Source of the DNA: Syncephalastrum monosporum B8922
Lineage: Eukaryota > Mucoromycota > Mucoromycetes > Mucorales > Syncephalastraceae
Assembly: GCA_000697355.1 (NCBI GenBank)
Contig: JNEN01001228.1
Location: 124,001 to 188,000 of the forward strand
DNA: 64,000 nucleotides
Reading direction: 5' to 3'
The position numbers were made by a program, and so were the translations under genes. The notes beneath the pieces are model-generated. The model was given only the letters and a program-made list of their open reading frames with translations. It had not been told where the DNA came from and searched no databases. This document shows positions 26,738 to 37,900 of the stretch, in pieces (the first letter of the stretch is position 1; every line of letters starts with the position of its first letter).

Positions 26738-27710
26738 TTATGTATGTTTTATTGGAAACACAAGAGCATTGATACGGTCTGGCATGCTCTCAAGGAGCTT
26801 GTTCCAGTCCAGCTCGTCAAGAGACTCCCACGCATCTAGGATAGACTTAGTGAAAGCCTCATGAGTCATGGCTGGCTGGTGTGCCTTCTGCACTTTCTGC
26901 TTCATCTGCTTCCATAAATTTTCGACGGGATTGAGATCTGGCGAGTGTGCAGGCCAGTCTATCTTGACAATCCCATGCTCTTCCAGCCACTTCTTTGGCG
27001 CGTTGCTACGATGGATAGGCGCACCATCCTCCATGAGAAGGAAGTCGTGGCAGCTCCAAGAAACGCTTTAGTGGACCTTCGTAGATCTGGCTGACGAAGT
27101 CCACCGCAGCGCTCTTGGTCCGGCGACCTCCTTTCTCAAAGAAGCCGAGTTCGGTCTTCTTGCCGTGGGTGATCCCACCCCAGACCATCACCGTTGTCCT
27201 GGCGCTCTTGAAGGTGGGCGCGAGGCACTCGCTGAGGTCGGTCCCGTCCTTCGTGCGCCAGACGCGTACTTGCCCTGAATTTTTGCCCTTTTCGAAGCTG
27301 GCCTCGTCGGTCCACAAGACCTGCTTCCAGTCGTCAAGAATCGAGGTCTTATGCTCCTATGTCAGGGACGGCGTTTTCTTGGCAACTCGAGAGCTGATGC
27401 CAGCACGTTTGAGACATTGTCGGACAGTCTTGGTGTTGACATTGAGTCCAGAGTTCTCCGTGATGTCTTGAATGGTCGTGCCACCATTCTTCTTGACTTC
27501 GCGTATCAGGGCACGCTCGTCACGTTCTGTGAGCTTTTTGGGGCGACCGGAGCCTTCCTTTCGCTCGTGGTGTCCATATTGCTCGTAGTCAGCAATGGAC
27601 TTGCGAACGGTCGTTCGTGACACATTTAGTTCTTTGGCGATTTTCGTATTGTTGCAGCCAACTTGCTTTAAGGCAACAGCTTTAGCCTTATCGGCAGTGC
27701 TCAGAACCAT
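26738..27710 (-). pseudogene. Degenerate Tc1/mariner-type transposase
   Basis: A DDE transposase relic of the Tc1/mariner superfamily. The N-terminal part (from ATG 27710) has a helix-turn-helix (NNTKIAKELNVSRTTVRKSI), the GRPKKLTERDERA linker and a second HTH-like region. The catalytic part shows WTDEASF (first D), MEDGAPIHRS (second D) and SPDLNPVENLW (E), so a DD34E-like triad can still be traced. The gene is broken. An in-frame TAG near 27357 follows TPSLT, where about ten residues also seem to be missing. A frameshift near 27034 separates the middle segment from the C-terminal segment, which ends at 26738. No clear terminal inverted repeats or TA duplications were found, so I annotate only the coding relic. 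Confidence 0.9.
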
Positions 27711-27984
27711 TATAACGTAGGTGAATAGAAGAGTTTTCTTGGACAACTGTCTAGAATTCCCTCGTTTATTAGAGACCTTCATTTGTGGGACGTGTCTCGC
27801 CAATGAAATCACGGGTTCCTGTTGCTGTGAACTCTCAATTTCCAGTCGCGTGTAAATCTTTTAGTCTGGAATGGAACGACTGCAGCGTTTGTATTAACGG
27901 ATTGATCAAGTCCGTCAAAATATTGGCCTAGCAAGCCACGCAAAGGAAATTCTGGATTCTGGATGCGGGATACTTTAAGGAGGA

Positions 27985-28608
27985 TCAACCCATGTCAGTG
28001 GTCCAAGCAGCGACCTACAGAGTGCAGGGCCAGTCGGCCTAGACACCACCTATCAAACCTGGTACTTACGCTCGGTTTTTCGCTCTTGCCATTTTCCTTC
28101 AGGCATAGAGGTCTCTTTGGAGGCCAGTAACACCAATCCAACCGTGCAAGCCTTGTAGAAGAGCAAGCATAGCCTACAGACCGCGTTAGCCAATGTCTAC
28201 CATAATTCCTCTGATTGTACCCGTAGCAGAGAGGCCGCCGAGAACATAGAAAGGAAGTAGTCTGTACCAAAGACCTGCCTGCGCTACAAATGGAAGGAGG
28301 AAACCGAGCGTGAAGAAAAATCCCAATGTAATGGAATTTACTGGTAGTCGACACCTATGATGGGCACAAGGCGAAGTAAACAGAGCAACAAGAAGGGCGC
28401 CGAAGGCCTCCTTCCCGGTGCTGGATCTGACCTATCGTCGCGGCAGGGAGATCGGCTGGAACAATTACCGCACCTTTCTTCTCTTCAACTAGACAGTGGT
28501 GCCGGTGGATACAGCAAGCTTCAAATGCTTGTTTTACTTGTCTTGATAGATACAATAGATGAGCTCTACTTTTTGAGCCTGTTGGATGCGGCTCATCAGG
28601 TCTAGCAT
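27985..28608 (-). CDS. Possible small membrane-protein gene, structure unresolved
   Basis: Several minus-strand segments look like exons of a small unrecognised membrane protein. The best segment (about 28428-28210) codes KEAFGALLVALF and then two strongly hydrophobic stretches, including ITLGFFFTLGFLLPFVAQAG and RLLPFYVLGGLSATG. It can be followed by a GTACAA...CTGTAG intron with a CTAAC branch site and a basic tail (WPPKRPLCLKENGKSEKPS). A last GTAAGT...GTAG intron then leads to a stop at 27985. An ATG at 28608 opens MLDLMSRIQQAQKVELIY, but I could not find one splice path that joins it cleanly. An alternative frame after the second hydrophobic segment is also open. I recognise no family. 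It could be a decayed gene. Confidence 0.3.
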
Positions 28609-28835
28609 ATGTTTTCAGTAAAATTGGTACTTTCGTCCAGAAGCAGCACTGTATCTATTTCTGCTAACAACCTACACACATAGTAATAGATGAGCATACA
28701 TATTACTTCTGTTCTCTCAAGCTAGCCATATACTGCTTCTGCTTTATACAGTTGTATCTATTTGTCTCCAGATCATATGGATTTTGTACAGTACTCAATT
28801 TGTTAGAACTGTTGAATATTTGAACTCAGTTGGCC

Positions 28836-28871
28836 AAAAAAAAAAAAAAAAAAAAAAGAAAAAGAAAAAAA
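28836..28871 (+). promoter_or_regulatory. Poly(dA) tract upstream of UTP13
   Basis: Twenty-two A followed by further A-rich sequence, ending 42 nt upstream of the UTP13 ATG at 28914. Poly(dA:dT) tracts keep promoters nucleosome-free and are common upstream of fungal ribosome-biogenesis genes; that role here is inferred. Confidence 0.5.
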
Positions 28872-28913
28872 GTTTCGACGTTCGCAGGAAAGAGTCACCG
28901 GTTGGATTTTGAC

Positions 28914-31367
28914 ATGGCCGAAACGGAGACAAATCAGAAGCTTATGCTCAAGTCGAGGTATGTTGACAAATGAGCAGACAATGGTCAGTATGCTTACAAG
29001 CTGCAGCTTCAAGTCGGTCAAGACGATCGAGTCGATCTATACGGGTGGCAAAGTAGTAATCACGCCTGACGATTCGCTTCTGATCACGACGGTCAACGAG
29101 GATATTGCCGTCACGGAACTCGCTACTGGCCAACAAAAGCATGTCCTCGAAGGTGACACCGAGATCGTTACTACTTTGGCTGTCAAGCCCGATGGCAAGC
29201 ATTTGGTGTCAGCCAGTCGAAGTTTGCAAATGCGGATATGGGATCTCGAACAAGGCACTTGCATCCGCAATTTTAAAGCACACGACGCACCTGTCATTGT
29301 CATGGATGTCGACCCAACCTCGACGTTGGTAGCCACGGGTGGCGCCGATAGTTTTGTTAAGGTCTGGGATATCGACCGCGGTTACTGCACACACGTCTTC
29401 ACGGGCCACCATGGCGTTATCAGTGCGATCAAGTTCCTGCAGGTGGGCCAGGAATGGTATCTCGCGACGGGTGCGGACGACTGCGAGATTCGAGTTTGGG
29501 ACCTCCAGACACGCAAGTGCATTGCGAATCTCAAGAGCCACGTCAGCGTCATTCGCGGCCTCGACTTTTCCGAGGACACCAACATGTTGATTTCCGGCTC
29601 CCGTGACAAGGTTGTCAACATCTGGGATTGGCGCAAGGGCACGCTGCTTGCCACACACCCCATTTACGAGACGCTAGAGTCGGTCGGCTTCATCTCGACT
29701 GGCCAGTTTTACACAGGCGGTAGCAACGGTACCGTGCGCCTGTGGGATCTCAAGTCGGGCAAAATGGCTGTCGAGCAGAAACGCGAAGAAAACAGCAAAC
29801 ATGAAATCATCGATGTCCTTTATTCACGGCACTCCGAGACTCTGACTGCTGTTACGACCGACCAGAACATACTTGTCTACTCGATTGAGCAAGATCTGAA
29901 GCGCATCAAGCAGATCGTCGGTTACAATGATCAGATCGTCGACCTAGTATACCTGGGTGAAAATGAAACCCATATCGCAGCCGCTGCTAACAGTGAAAAC
30001 ATCCGGATATACAATGTTGAGACACAGGACTGTGATCTTATCTACGGCCACAAAGACATGGTCATGGGCATGGCTCGCTCCAAAGATAGCACGTTACTAG
30101 CGACTGCCTCCAAGGATCGCACCATCCGCCTCTGGCAGGTGAATCTGGAGGCTGAAGACGCTGAGGATCGCTATAAATGCGTTGCCACGGGTGTAGGCCA
30201 CACCGAGTCTGTCAATGCCGTCGCCTTGTCACGGAAATCGAACTCGTTCCTCATCTCTGGTGGTCAGGACCGCACCATCAAATACTGGCCCATCAAGGTG
30301 AAGCCGAACCAGGAGCAACAGCAGCTGCATGCGCTCTACACTCATCAGGCACACGAAAAGGATATCAACACGGTTGCAATTGCTCCTAATGACAAGGTGT
30401 TTGCGACTGGCTCACAAGACAAGACTGCCAAGGTCTGGAATACGGACTCGGGTGAGTTACTGGGTACCTGCAAGGGCCACAAACGCGGTGTATGGTGCGT
30501 ACAATTCTCGCCCGTCGACCAGGTGCTGGCCACTAGCTCGGGTGACAAGACGATCAAGCTATGGAACCTGCGTGACTTCACCTGTGTCAAGACCTTCGAG
30601 GGTCATACCAACACAGTGCTGCGCGTGGACTTTTTGACTTTTGGCTTGCAGCTTGTCTCGGGTGGCTCGGACGGCCTTGTCAAGGTCTGGACTATCAAGA
30701 CTAACGAATGTGCGGCTACTCTCGACAACCACACTGAGAAGGTCTGGGCGCTTGCAGTTCGTACTGATCAAAAATACATCGCCTCAGGCGGTGCTGATTC
30801 TGTTGTCAACTTCTGGGAGGATGTGACGCGCGAGGAACAAGAAGAAGAACTGCGGGAGAAGGAAGAAATGATTTTGAAGTGAGTGTCTGAAACTAGGTTA
30901 ACCACGACGGATACACTGACTATTTTGTACGCATCGTCAGGGAGCAAGAGCTGCAGAGCTACATGCTGCGAAAAGATTACCTGAATGCGATTCTCCTTGC
31001 GCTCTCGCTCGAGCAGCCCTATCGTCTTCTCACTCTCTTCCGCGACGTCATGGAATCTGGTGATGGAGGCATTACAGGTTCTCCTGCAGTGGACAAGGCT
31101 CTGACAGAGCTTGGTCCTGAAAACCTCGAGAAGCTCCTGCGGTACTTGCGGGACTGGAACACAAACGGAAAGCATTCTGCTGTCGCGCAGACTGTCCTGA
31201 ATGCCATTCTTTCCCAGCGAACGAGTGAGGAGCTTGTCGAGCTGCAAGGCGTCAAGGACATCATTGAAGGCTTATTACCCTACACCGACCGACACTATCA
31301 GCGCATCGACGATCTCATTACCCAATCATACATTGTAGACTACACGCTGCTTGCTCAAAAAGAGTAG
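28914..31367 (+). CDS. UTP13: Utp13/TBL3-type WD40 protein of the SSU processome
   Basis: A nucleolar U3 snoRNP component of the UTP-B subcomplex needed for 18S rRNA maturation. Exons 28914-28957, 29007-30878 and 30941-31367 join to 780 residues. The large middle exon encodes a tandem series of WD40 repeats forming two propellers, with many GH...WD motifs such as RIWDLEQGTCIRNFKAHDAP, VKVWDIDRGYCTHVFTGH and GDKTIKLWNLRDFTCVKTFEGH. The C-terminal segment after the acidic EEQEEELREKEEMILKEQEL is the helical Utp13 C-terminal domain (RKDYLNAILLALSLEQPYRL and the RYLRDWNTNGKHSAVAQTVL region), which distinguishes Utp13 from other WD40 proteins. The gene converges on TAF6, with only 91 bases between the stop codons. 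Confidence 0.94.
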
Positions 31368-31458
31368 AGTAGCTTAGCTCATATCATTAGACTCCATCTT
31401 TTTCAGATTCATCGCTTGTTTGCTTCTTTCATCTTTTTATCATATCAATTGTACTTTA

Positions 31459-33003
31459 TTATTTGGTTGCACTTATAATCGTTTGGGCTTTGCTGCTTGT
31501 CAGCGTACTGCCGTACTTTTCCAGAAAGACGTTGCCGATTAAGTCGCCCACAGCGGCATGCACTGCTTGCTTTTCGTCTGCTGTGGCGGGTGTTGTATCG
31601 CTGGAGTCGGTGCTCTCTGCGACGTGTTGCAGGACTTGCACGAGGGCCTCGCGACACTTGCTTGCTTCCAGTGGCCGGCTTTCAATGGACCGTTGCAGGC
31701 AAATCTCAGAGTAGGGGGCGATGTTCGGAACCAGCAGCGTGCGAGTGACTTCTGTGCCTAAGCGGTCAAGACCTACAATAGCGCCGTACTGGGTGGTAAG
31801 AGGGCGTGCTGGGTCCATGACGGCGCGCATGAGGGTTCGCGCGATACGCGGCTGGAGGGTATGGTATGATTTGCCGTAATGTTGGCAAATATGTGCAATC
31901 AGACCAGCCGCACGCTGGCGTACGGACCAGTGATCTTCTTGCTGCGGGTGCTGGCAGATGGAGCGACCGACGAGGCAGGAGAGGATGGGAGGGATCAGTT
32001 GGTGCAGGTAAGGTTCGATGAAAAGGTGGGTGTTTTTCAGGAGGGACTCGGCCATAGAAAGCATGGCATCCATGACGCTGAGGTTCTTGTGATTATGTGC
32101 CACTTTTTTGTGGATGTGCTGCACAAAGTAAGGCAGCAGCTGATGCAGACTTGGGTCTGACCGCAGACCTTCGAAGGCCTGGCTCTGTAGCCGTTCGTCA
32201 TCGCTCAGGACAGCTTCTGTGATGCGTTCGAAATACATTTGCAGTTCTTTTGATAACACGTGCTTCACAAGCGGTTTCACGTCGACCTGGTCGGATACAC
32301 CGCTGTTGATATTGGCCTTGGACCGCTTGTGGAGTAGATCGGCCTTCGCATCTATTTCATATATAAGAAATTACACGTGAGTTTGAGTTCGCCCTTTTGT
32401 AAGACGTGGATCGTACCGCCAGGAGTAGGGTTTTGTGGGATCGCAGGCTGGACCCCCTCGATGGCGAGCCAATGGGCCGTGAACGAGACATCGAGAGGGA
32501 TTTTGGGGAGAGGTTTGCTCAAGATGGCGTCGAAATCCAGTTCTTTGTCTTCCACAAAGTAAAGATCTGAGGCATTCACAGTTGTTTTGCGGTACTTGGG
32601 CGCATCGCCACAGGCGTAACCGTACAATGGCTGGGAAATGGTACGAATAAGTGGGCTGTCAAGTGCTAAGTAGTCGTCCGCTTACTTCGACGTTTTTTAC
32701 GCGTAATGCAGCGTTAATGTCGTCGACGGTGAGTTGGTTTCGTTTCGAATGACGCATGAATTTGGCAGCTTCCTGTTGAAAAGAGCAGCTGATATAAGTT
32801 TTAGAACGGTTGTTGTCGTGTTACGGACCTGAATGAGTTCATGGACACGGTATTCGACATCTTGAGCGAGGGCGGATGCAACTTCGTCTTTAAGGTTGCT
32901 GACGCCGAGCGACTCCCCAATATTCTATAGCTGTATAAATAATATGCGAAAAAAAGAGCTATCATACGCCTACTTTGATGGTGTCCTTCGGGAAGACGCT
33001 CAT
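31459..33003 (-). CDS. TAF6: TAF6, TFIID (and SAGA) subunit
   Basis: A general transcription factor subunit that pairs with TAF9 through a histone fold. Exons 33003-32974, 32924-32829, 32772-32686, 32630-32417 and 32351-31459 give 439 residues. The N-terminal histone fold runs from MSVFPKDTIKNIGESLGVSN through LAQDVEYRVHELIQEAAKFM and RHSKRNQLTVDDINAALRVK to NVEPLYGYACG. Next comes the conserved linker PLDVSFTAHWLAIEGVQPAI. The C-terminal half is the TAF6 HEAT-repeat domain, with LSKELQMYFERITEAV, SDPSLHQLLPYFVQHI and HWSVRQRAAGLIAHICQHYG. The donor of intron 2 is GTCCGT, weaker than the usual GTAAGT in this window. The fourth intron was chosen because it joins NPTPG to DAKADLLHKRS in frame; other choices give stops. 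Confidence 0.94.
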
Positions 33004-34119
33004 TAGACTATTGGTTACAATATTATATGAAAGGAAAGTGAAAGGTCAGAGGGAACGAGCGGAGTGGCTTTTTCTATGCTTACCAATAAAGGAAACAAGA
33101 GACAGTTGGGTGTTTCTATCTGCTCGGTAGTTGTTCTTACCTGTGAACGCCGCAAACTAATGCAAGAAATAATTTGGCCCTCTCTTGACATGGCAATTTT
33201 AGACGGACTGAGCCTTTCACGCGAAACTAATACATCCCTTCGCCACGAAGCCGAAGGGAAATACGAAGCAGACTGTAAGAAAATAGGGAGAGAGAGACGA
33301 TGCCATTGATATCAATTGAACTCTTTCCAAAATGGTAGACACACCCTATTCCACGCAATATAAGTACTGATGAAATACTGTCGCAAATTTCGCGTCCAAA
33401 AGGACCTTGTAGCTACTACATATAGCATAGAATGGTAAAGCTAAGCCGAGCAGGGATTGTAACCTCCCACAGGTAATACACTAAACGAAACGTTAATTCT
33501 CCGCCAATAAATGGCATATGCTGCTTTTTCCCGGTTCAATGTCGAGGTGCTCTTTTGGTGTTAATTGATGCATTGTAGCTGGACATAAGGAGCCTCGAAA
33601 AGACCAAGAGCGCACCTAATGCGCACGCCGTGTCACATGGCTTAGCCTACAATAACTGGGGATATAATATACCTCTTTCTCATTCATTAAATAGCTTGCC
33701 TTTTGATTCTAGGACGTCGTGCTACCTTTTCTCTCTTCTGTGGGCCAAACATCCATGAGCATTGGCGCGTCTGAAAGAATATATTACAAGTTTCATACGC
33801 TTCATCAGAAATAAGTTTAACTGGAGCTCCGTCACAACGCTGAAGGCTATCTTATCTTGCGCAATGCATTCATATCGTACAAGCACTACATCATGGCGCT
33901 TACATAACACGCCAATGCAGTCAAGTTCTGCATCCTTATGAGCTCTCTGAAATCACAAAGGCACGAATGATATAGCACAATTTCGGAAAGCACAGGACCG
34001 ACATCCATAAAAACTGTCTTTGGTTTCCTTAATTGGTAAGCACTGTCACAAACATAGCGAGCTTTTTCAGAGGGACCCAGTGCCTTACCCGCGGCGCGCA
34101 TAATTTTTGTGCAGTTGCC
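33004..34119. other. Divergent intergenic region
   Basis: About 1.1 kb between the TAF6 start and the PDRG1-like start. It must hold both promoters. No supported coding sequence or repeat was seen. Confidence 0.5.
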
Positions 34120-34730
34120 ATGTCTGAAGAAGCAAAAGAGTGTATGGCTTTTTTGACACACCCGTATGAAACTCTGTTGTCTTAATTCACAACTTATCCA
34201 GTGACAGAAACTCTTTCCAGAAGAGAACATCTCGCAGAGGAGGTGCTTATCAACAAGCAAGCAGTCAGTATTTGCCGAACCTTTCCTTTGAGACAAATGT
34301 TGACATTTCATTAAGGTCATCGACAATGACAGAAAACGAAACCGGAATCGAGAGGGCCTTAATCAGATCAAGAAGACAGAAGGTACTCGCAAACTAGTGG
34401 CTCATAAGCCCAGCCTCATGCCAATATAATGCCTAGATAAAAAGGTGTGGATGCATATCGGCGACATGTTCGTGAAGCTGCCTACTCCCACGGTCAAACA
34501 AGTTGTCGAGAAGGGTGAGTTTTAATTCTTTTGTCTTTCATCACACATTCTCACATGCATATGCTTTTAATGTAGAACAAACCGAATTGACGGATACCAT
34601 CGAGGAAGCGCGGAAAATAATGAAGGCCAAAGCACGTGAGCTCGAAAGAATCGAGGGCACGAACAAACTCGCTGGCTTCGATCTCGCTAGTATATCTTCA
34701 CAAGAGCTGTATAACATAAATAAAATGTAA
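34120..34730 (+). CDS. PDRG1-like small prefoldin-family protein
   Basis: A 129-residue coiled-coil protein matching PDRG1 (p53 and DNA-damage-regulated 1), which in animals is a subunit of the R2TP/prefoldin-like chaperone complex. Exons 34120-34141 (22 nt), 34202-34263, 34316-34396, 34445-34514 and 34576-34730. The joined protein begins MSEEAKELTETLSRREHLAE, continues EEVLINKQAVIDNDRKRNRN and REGLNQIKK, then IGDMFVKLPTPTVKQVVEKE, and ends KLAGFDLASISSQELYNINK plus Met. The order LAEEVL, (D)xDxKRNxNREGL, GxMFxKxP and GFxL is that of PDRG1. Each exon is too short to be noticed alone, which makes the gene easy to miss. The 22-nt first exon is supported because it restores frame and an N-terminus of the expected length. 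Donors GTATGG and GTGGCT are not optimal. Confidence 0.85.
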
Positions 34731-34980
34731 ATACCTTCATACAACGCACACAACGCAGCTATCGAATCTTTCCCATCCAAGCAACGTTTCCGTCGTCCTG
34801 CTAAGTTATTTATTGTTATACCTTATCTTGAGGTTGTGACTGAATACCGCATTTAGACTTAGGTAAACGACTGCGGTCATCGCGCCGTGAGTGCTGCTGA
34901 GGTATGTAGAAAAAGTGAAGTGTAGCCCACGAGAACTTTATTTCGGCACGAAATCCCATGAGCTGTTAAAATAAAATCCG

Positions 34981-37900
34981 CTACGTGAAAATAACCATGG
35001 GTGCCATCGACTCGACCACATTGAGCAAGTTCTCGTCCTTGAGGTAGTCCACGGGGAATTGCACGAGGTGGCCACGTACGTGCGACAGCTTTTCCTCGAT
35101 AGCCGACGCAGGCAGGCTAGGATCGGCCACGTGTCCATATGGCACCTTTTGCAGGTCAGGTACAAACTGACGGTGTTGCTCGAACGTGTGGACCGTGTCG
35201 TCTGGTACCACACGGAATAGTTCGCGATAAGCGAGCGTGTTTGTCTCTGCGGTCTTGCGCCAGATGTGGTGGTATCCGCGATCCGTCAATGGATCCAATG
35301 CAGCGGCTTCTTTGGCTAGGGTGCCATGAGGCCCGCGCTTGTGATATTTGTCATAGACACTGCGAGTACGGCTCATACGGTCGATCAGTTTTACTGCCTC
35401 GCCTGCCTCGCAGGAGCGGATGTCCTCTTGGGCCGTCGAACGGTCGTCATCGGGTATCGTGGTGTCGCCTTGGCCTTGTCCCGCTTCAGGTGTATTATAT
35501 CCAACGTCTTCAGAAACCCTTGTCTGCAAGAGGTCGTCATCTGCATCGTCCATCAGCGTCTCCCAATCCTTGAAGTTGAGAAGGCCAAGGTGTTCTTTCC
35601 AGAGCTGCATTCGCAGCGTCAGTGCGAATTTGGCTGCCTTGTACTATAAAAGCAATGAGATACCGATCGTTCCAGGTTATCCTTATTTCGTTTACCTCTT
35701 TGCCATCCATGTATGAGGGTATCAAGTCGGTATCTTCGATCAGCATCGCCACTTCCGAGTCTCGATTACCCAGCATGGACCGGTCATTGATATTTGCTAA
35801 CCAGGTACAGCAATAATCGCTCGTCAATACCAATGCAAGTTGAGACACGAGCGCTATCCCGCCCTACCTGAGCCCAAGACGACGAGTCGATCATCTACAA
35901 TCATCAGTTTGTCGTGGATATATACCAGCTCGCTAACAAAATGGTCACGACCATCATCCGCTTCGTCATCATCACCGTCCTCGTCTGGTGCCATGGTGGG
36001 ATCCGAGTCATGCAGCTCGGAAGGCGTTTCGTCTTGGATAGAAGATGACATCGTTGCCAAATCTTCGTCGTTATATTCGTGGCGGTGGTGGTGCAAGTGC
36101 AAGTTGGAAAGATGGGGATGGTTGCTATGACTGTCTGCAGTGATGTCCGAGACGTTTTCCTTGCTCAGCTTGGACACCCTGTTTTTCTTTGTTTTGGGGA
36201 AACGCGGAATGATCCTGTCCCAGTTGCGAAGACTATACCACCCAATATAATCGTCTGGGTTGATGCCCTCGTTTTGAAGCTTTTCTTTAATGGATGCACC
36301 GCCGCGTGAAATCGAAACGTACTGGAAATGCATTACACCGCTTCGCACCACCATAATCAATTTTTTGTCCGTTTCAAGAACCCTGTCACTTACCGAGCTG
36401 CCACGGATTCACTCGCTGTCAAATCGCCTTCAAAGGCTGGGATAAGCGGTATCAGGATGTAAACCTTAAACTTCTCTCCACTGTAGTGAGCGCGTTTGAT
36501 ACGCTCGACAATGGCCTGACCGATCTTGTTGCGCAACACCTTGTCATCGCCCGTGGCGCTAACTGTGGATACGTCGTAAGTTTCAGAGATGCGGACTCGG
36601 TGCACACTTACTGAAGAACTGGTTCTCAATGTAAACAAAATGTTTCGCATTAGAAATGCATTCCATATATGCATTATAAATAGAGTGCTGAAAAGACAGC
36701 GGATTAGACGATATACGTATGCGCTTCATAGAATGACTCACTTCACGTTCAATACTGGAGCTCCAACTAGCAGCGCTCCGCAAGAGCTGTACACGGCAGG
36801 TGCCTTCGAACTTGCTCTCATCACGTGCAGCCACATACTCGCCTTTGGGCATCAAAAATGGTACGGCGGGGCGATGCATGCTCTTGCTTGCCTTTAAAAA
36901 GTTCCATCGCTGAATGAAAAGTCGAGCAGCATCGCGAGCAATGGGTCCGACCTGAATAACCAGAACACTCAGTAAAGTGGATTGGCCATATCTCCTCCAC
37001 TTCTAACTTACAACGGCGACGGACATGTCGTGCCATGGCATGCGAGGCGTCAACTCGCGGTCCACAAGGGTATTGTCATACTGAGCGACTAAACATGCAC
37101 GCATGAGTCTGAGGTTTCCTGTTATTTTGCTACGTGATTACCATTTGAGAAATCTTTGACACGAGGACTTGAGTAGTCCTGACCAGGGAATATTTGGTAT
37201 TGATGACCTTTGGCAGGGTAATCCGCATGACGATGCGCATGGGTATCATAGCGACTATGGATGAAATTCAGTCAATAAATGATAACAATGATTGAATGTC
37301 TCACATACCCAAAACAGAGGTCAAGACCTCCAATGAGAGCAAGGCGATTGTCCACCACCACAATTTTCTATGGAGCGCATTAGCAAAGACAGGGTCTTCT
37401 GTTTTAGAACCGCAAAACTCACTTCGTGATGAGACCAGAACAAGACCGAATTATCGAATGGTCGGCGGTCGGGATGACGCTGAACTGTGTTCTACATGAG
37501 ATACTGGGACATATCTGGATACTGCGTACATACCTCGAATATTAGGATGCAAACTTTGGAGCCACTGTTTGGTGTGGGCCGAGTCAATGGTTAAGGCGAG
37601 TGACATCTCCTTATATATAATAATATAGATCATAATGCCCTCTTTCGCCTTGCGTTCCAAAAGACGGTCGATGCGGAACTCTTGGTTCTTCTCGGGGGGA
37701 CGCCGCAAGTACTAGAAACGACATGTTAGCAAGTGTCTCGCGTATAATTTGCTCTCTTACGAGCTCCGGGGTGAGCCACCAGTCTGCGATATAGATCTCA
37801 GACTTTGCAGAGAGGATAGCCTCGGCAACCGCATTGAAATGGTCTACGATGTAGTGTTCGTCAACACCATTTTCCATCTACTAACGCATCTAACTTACTT

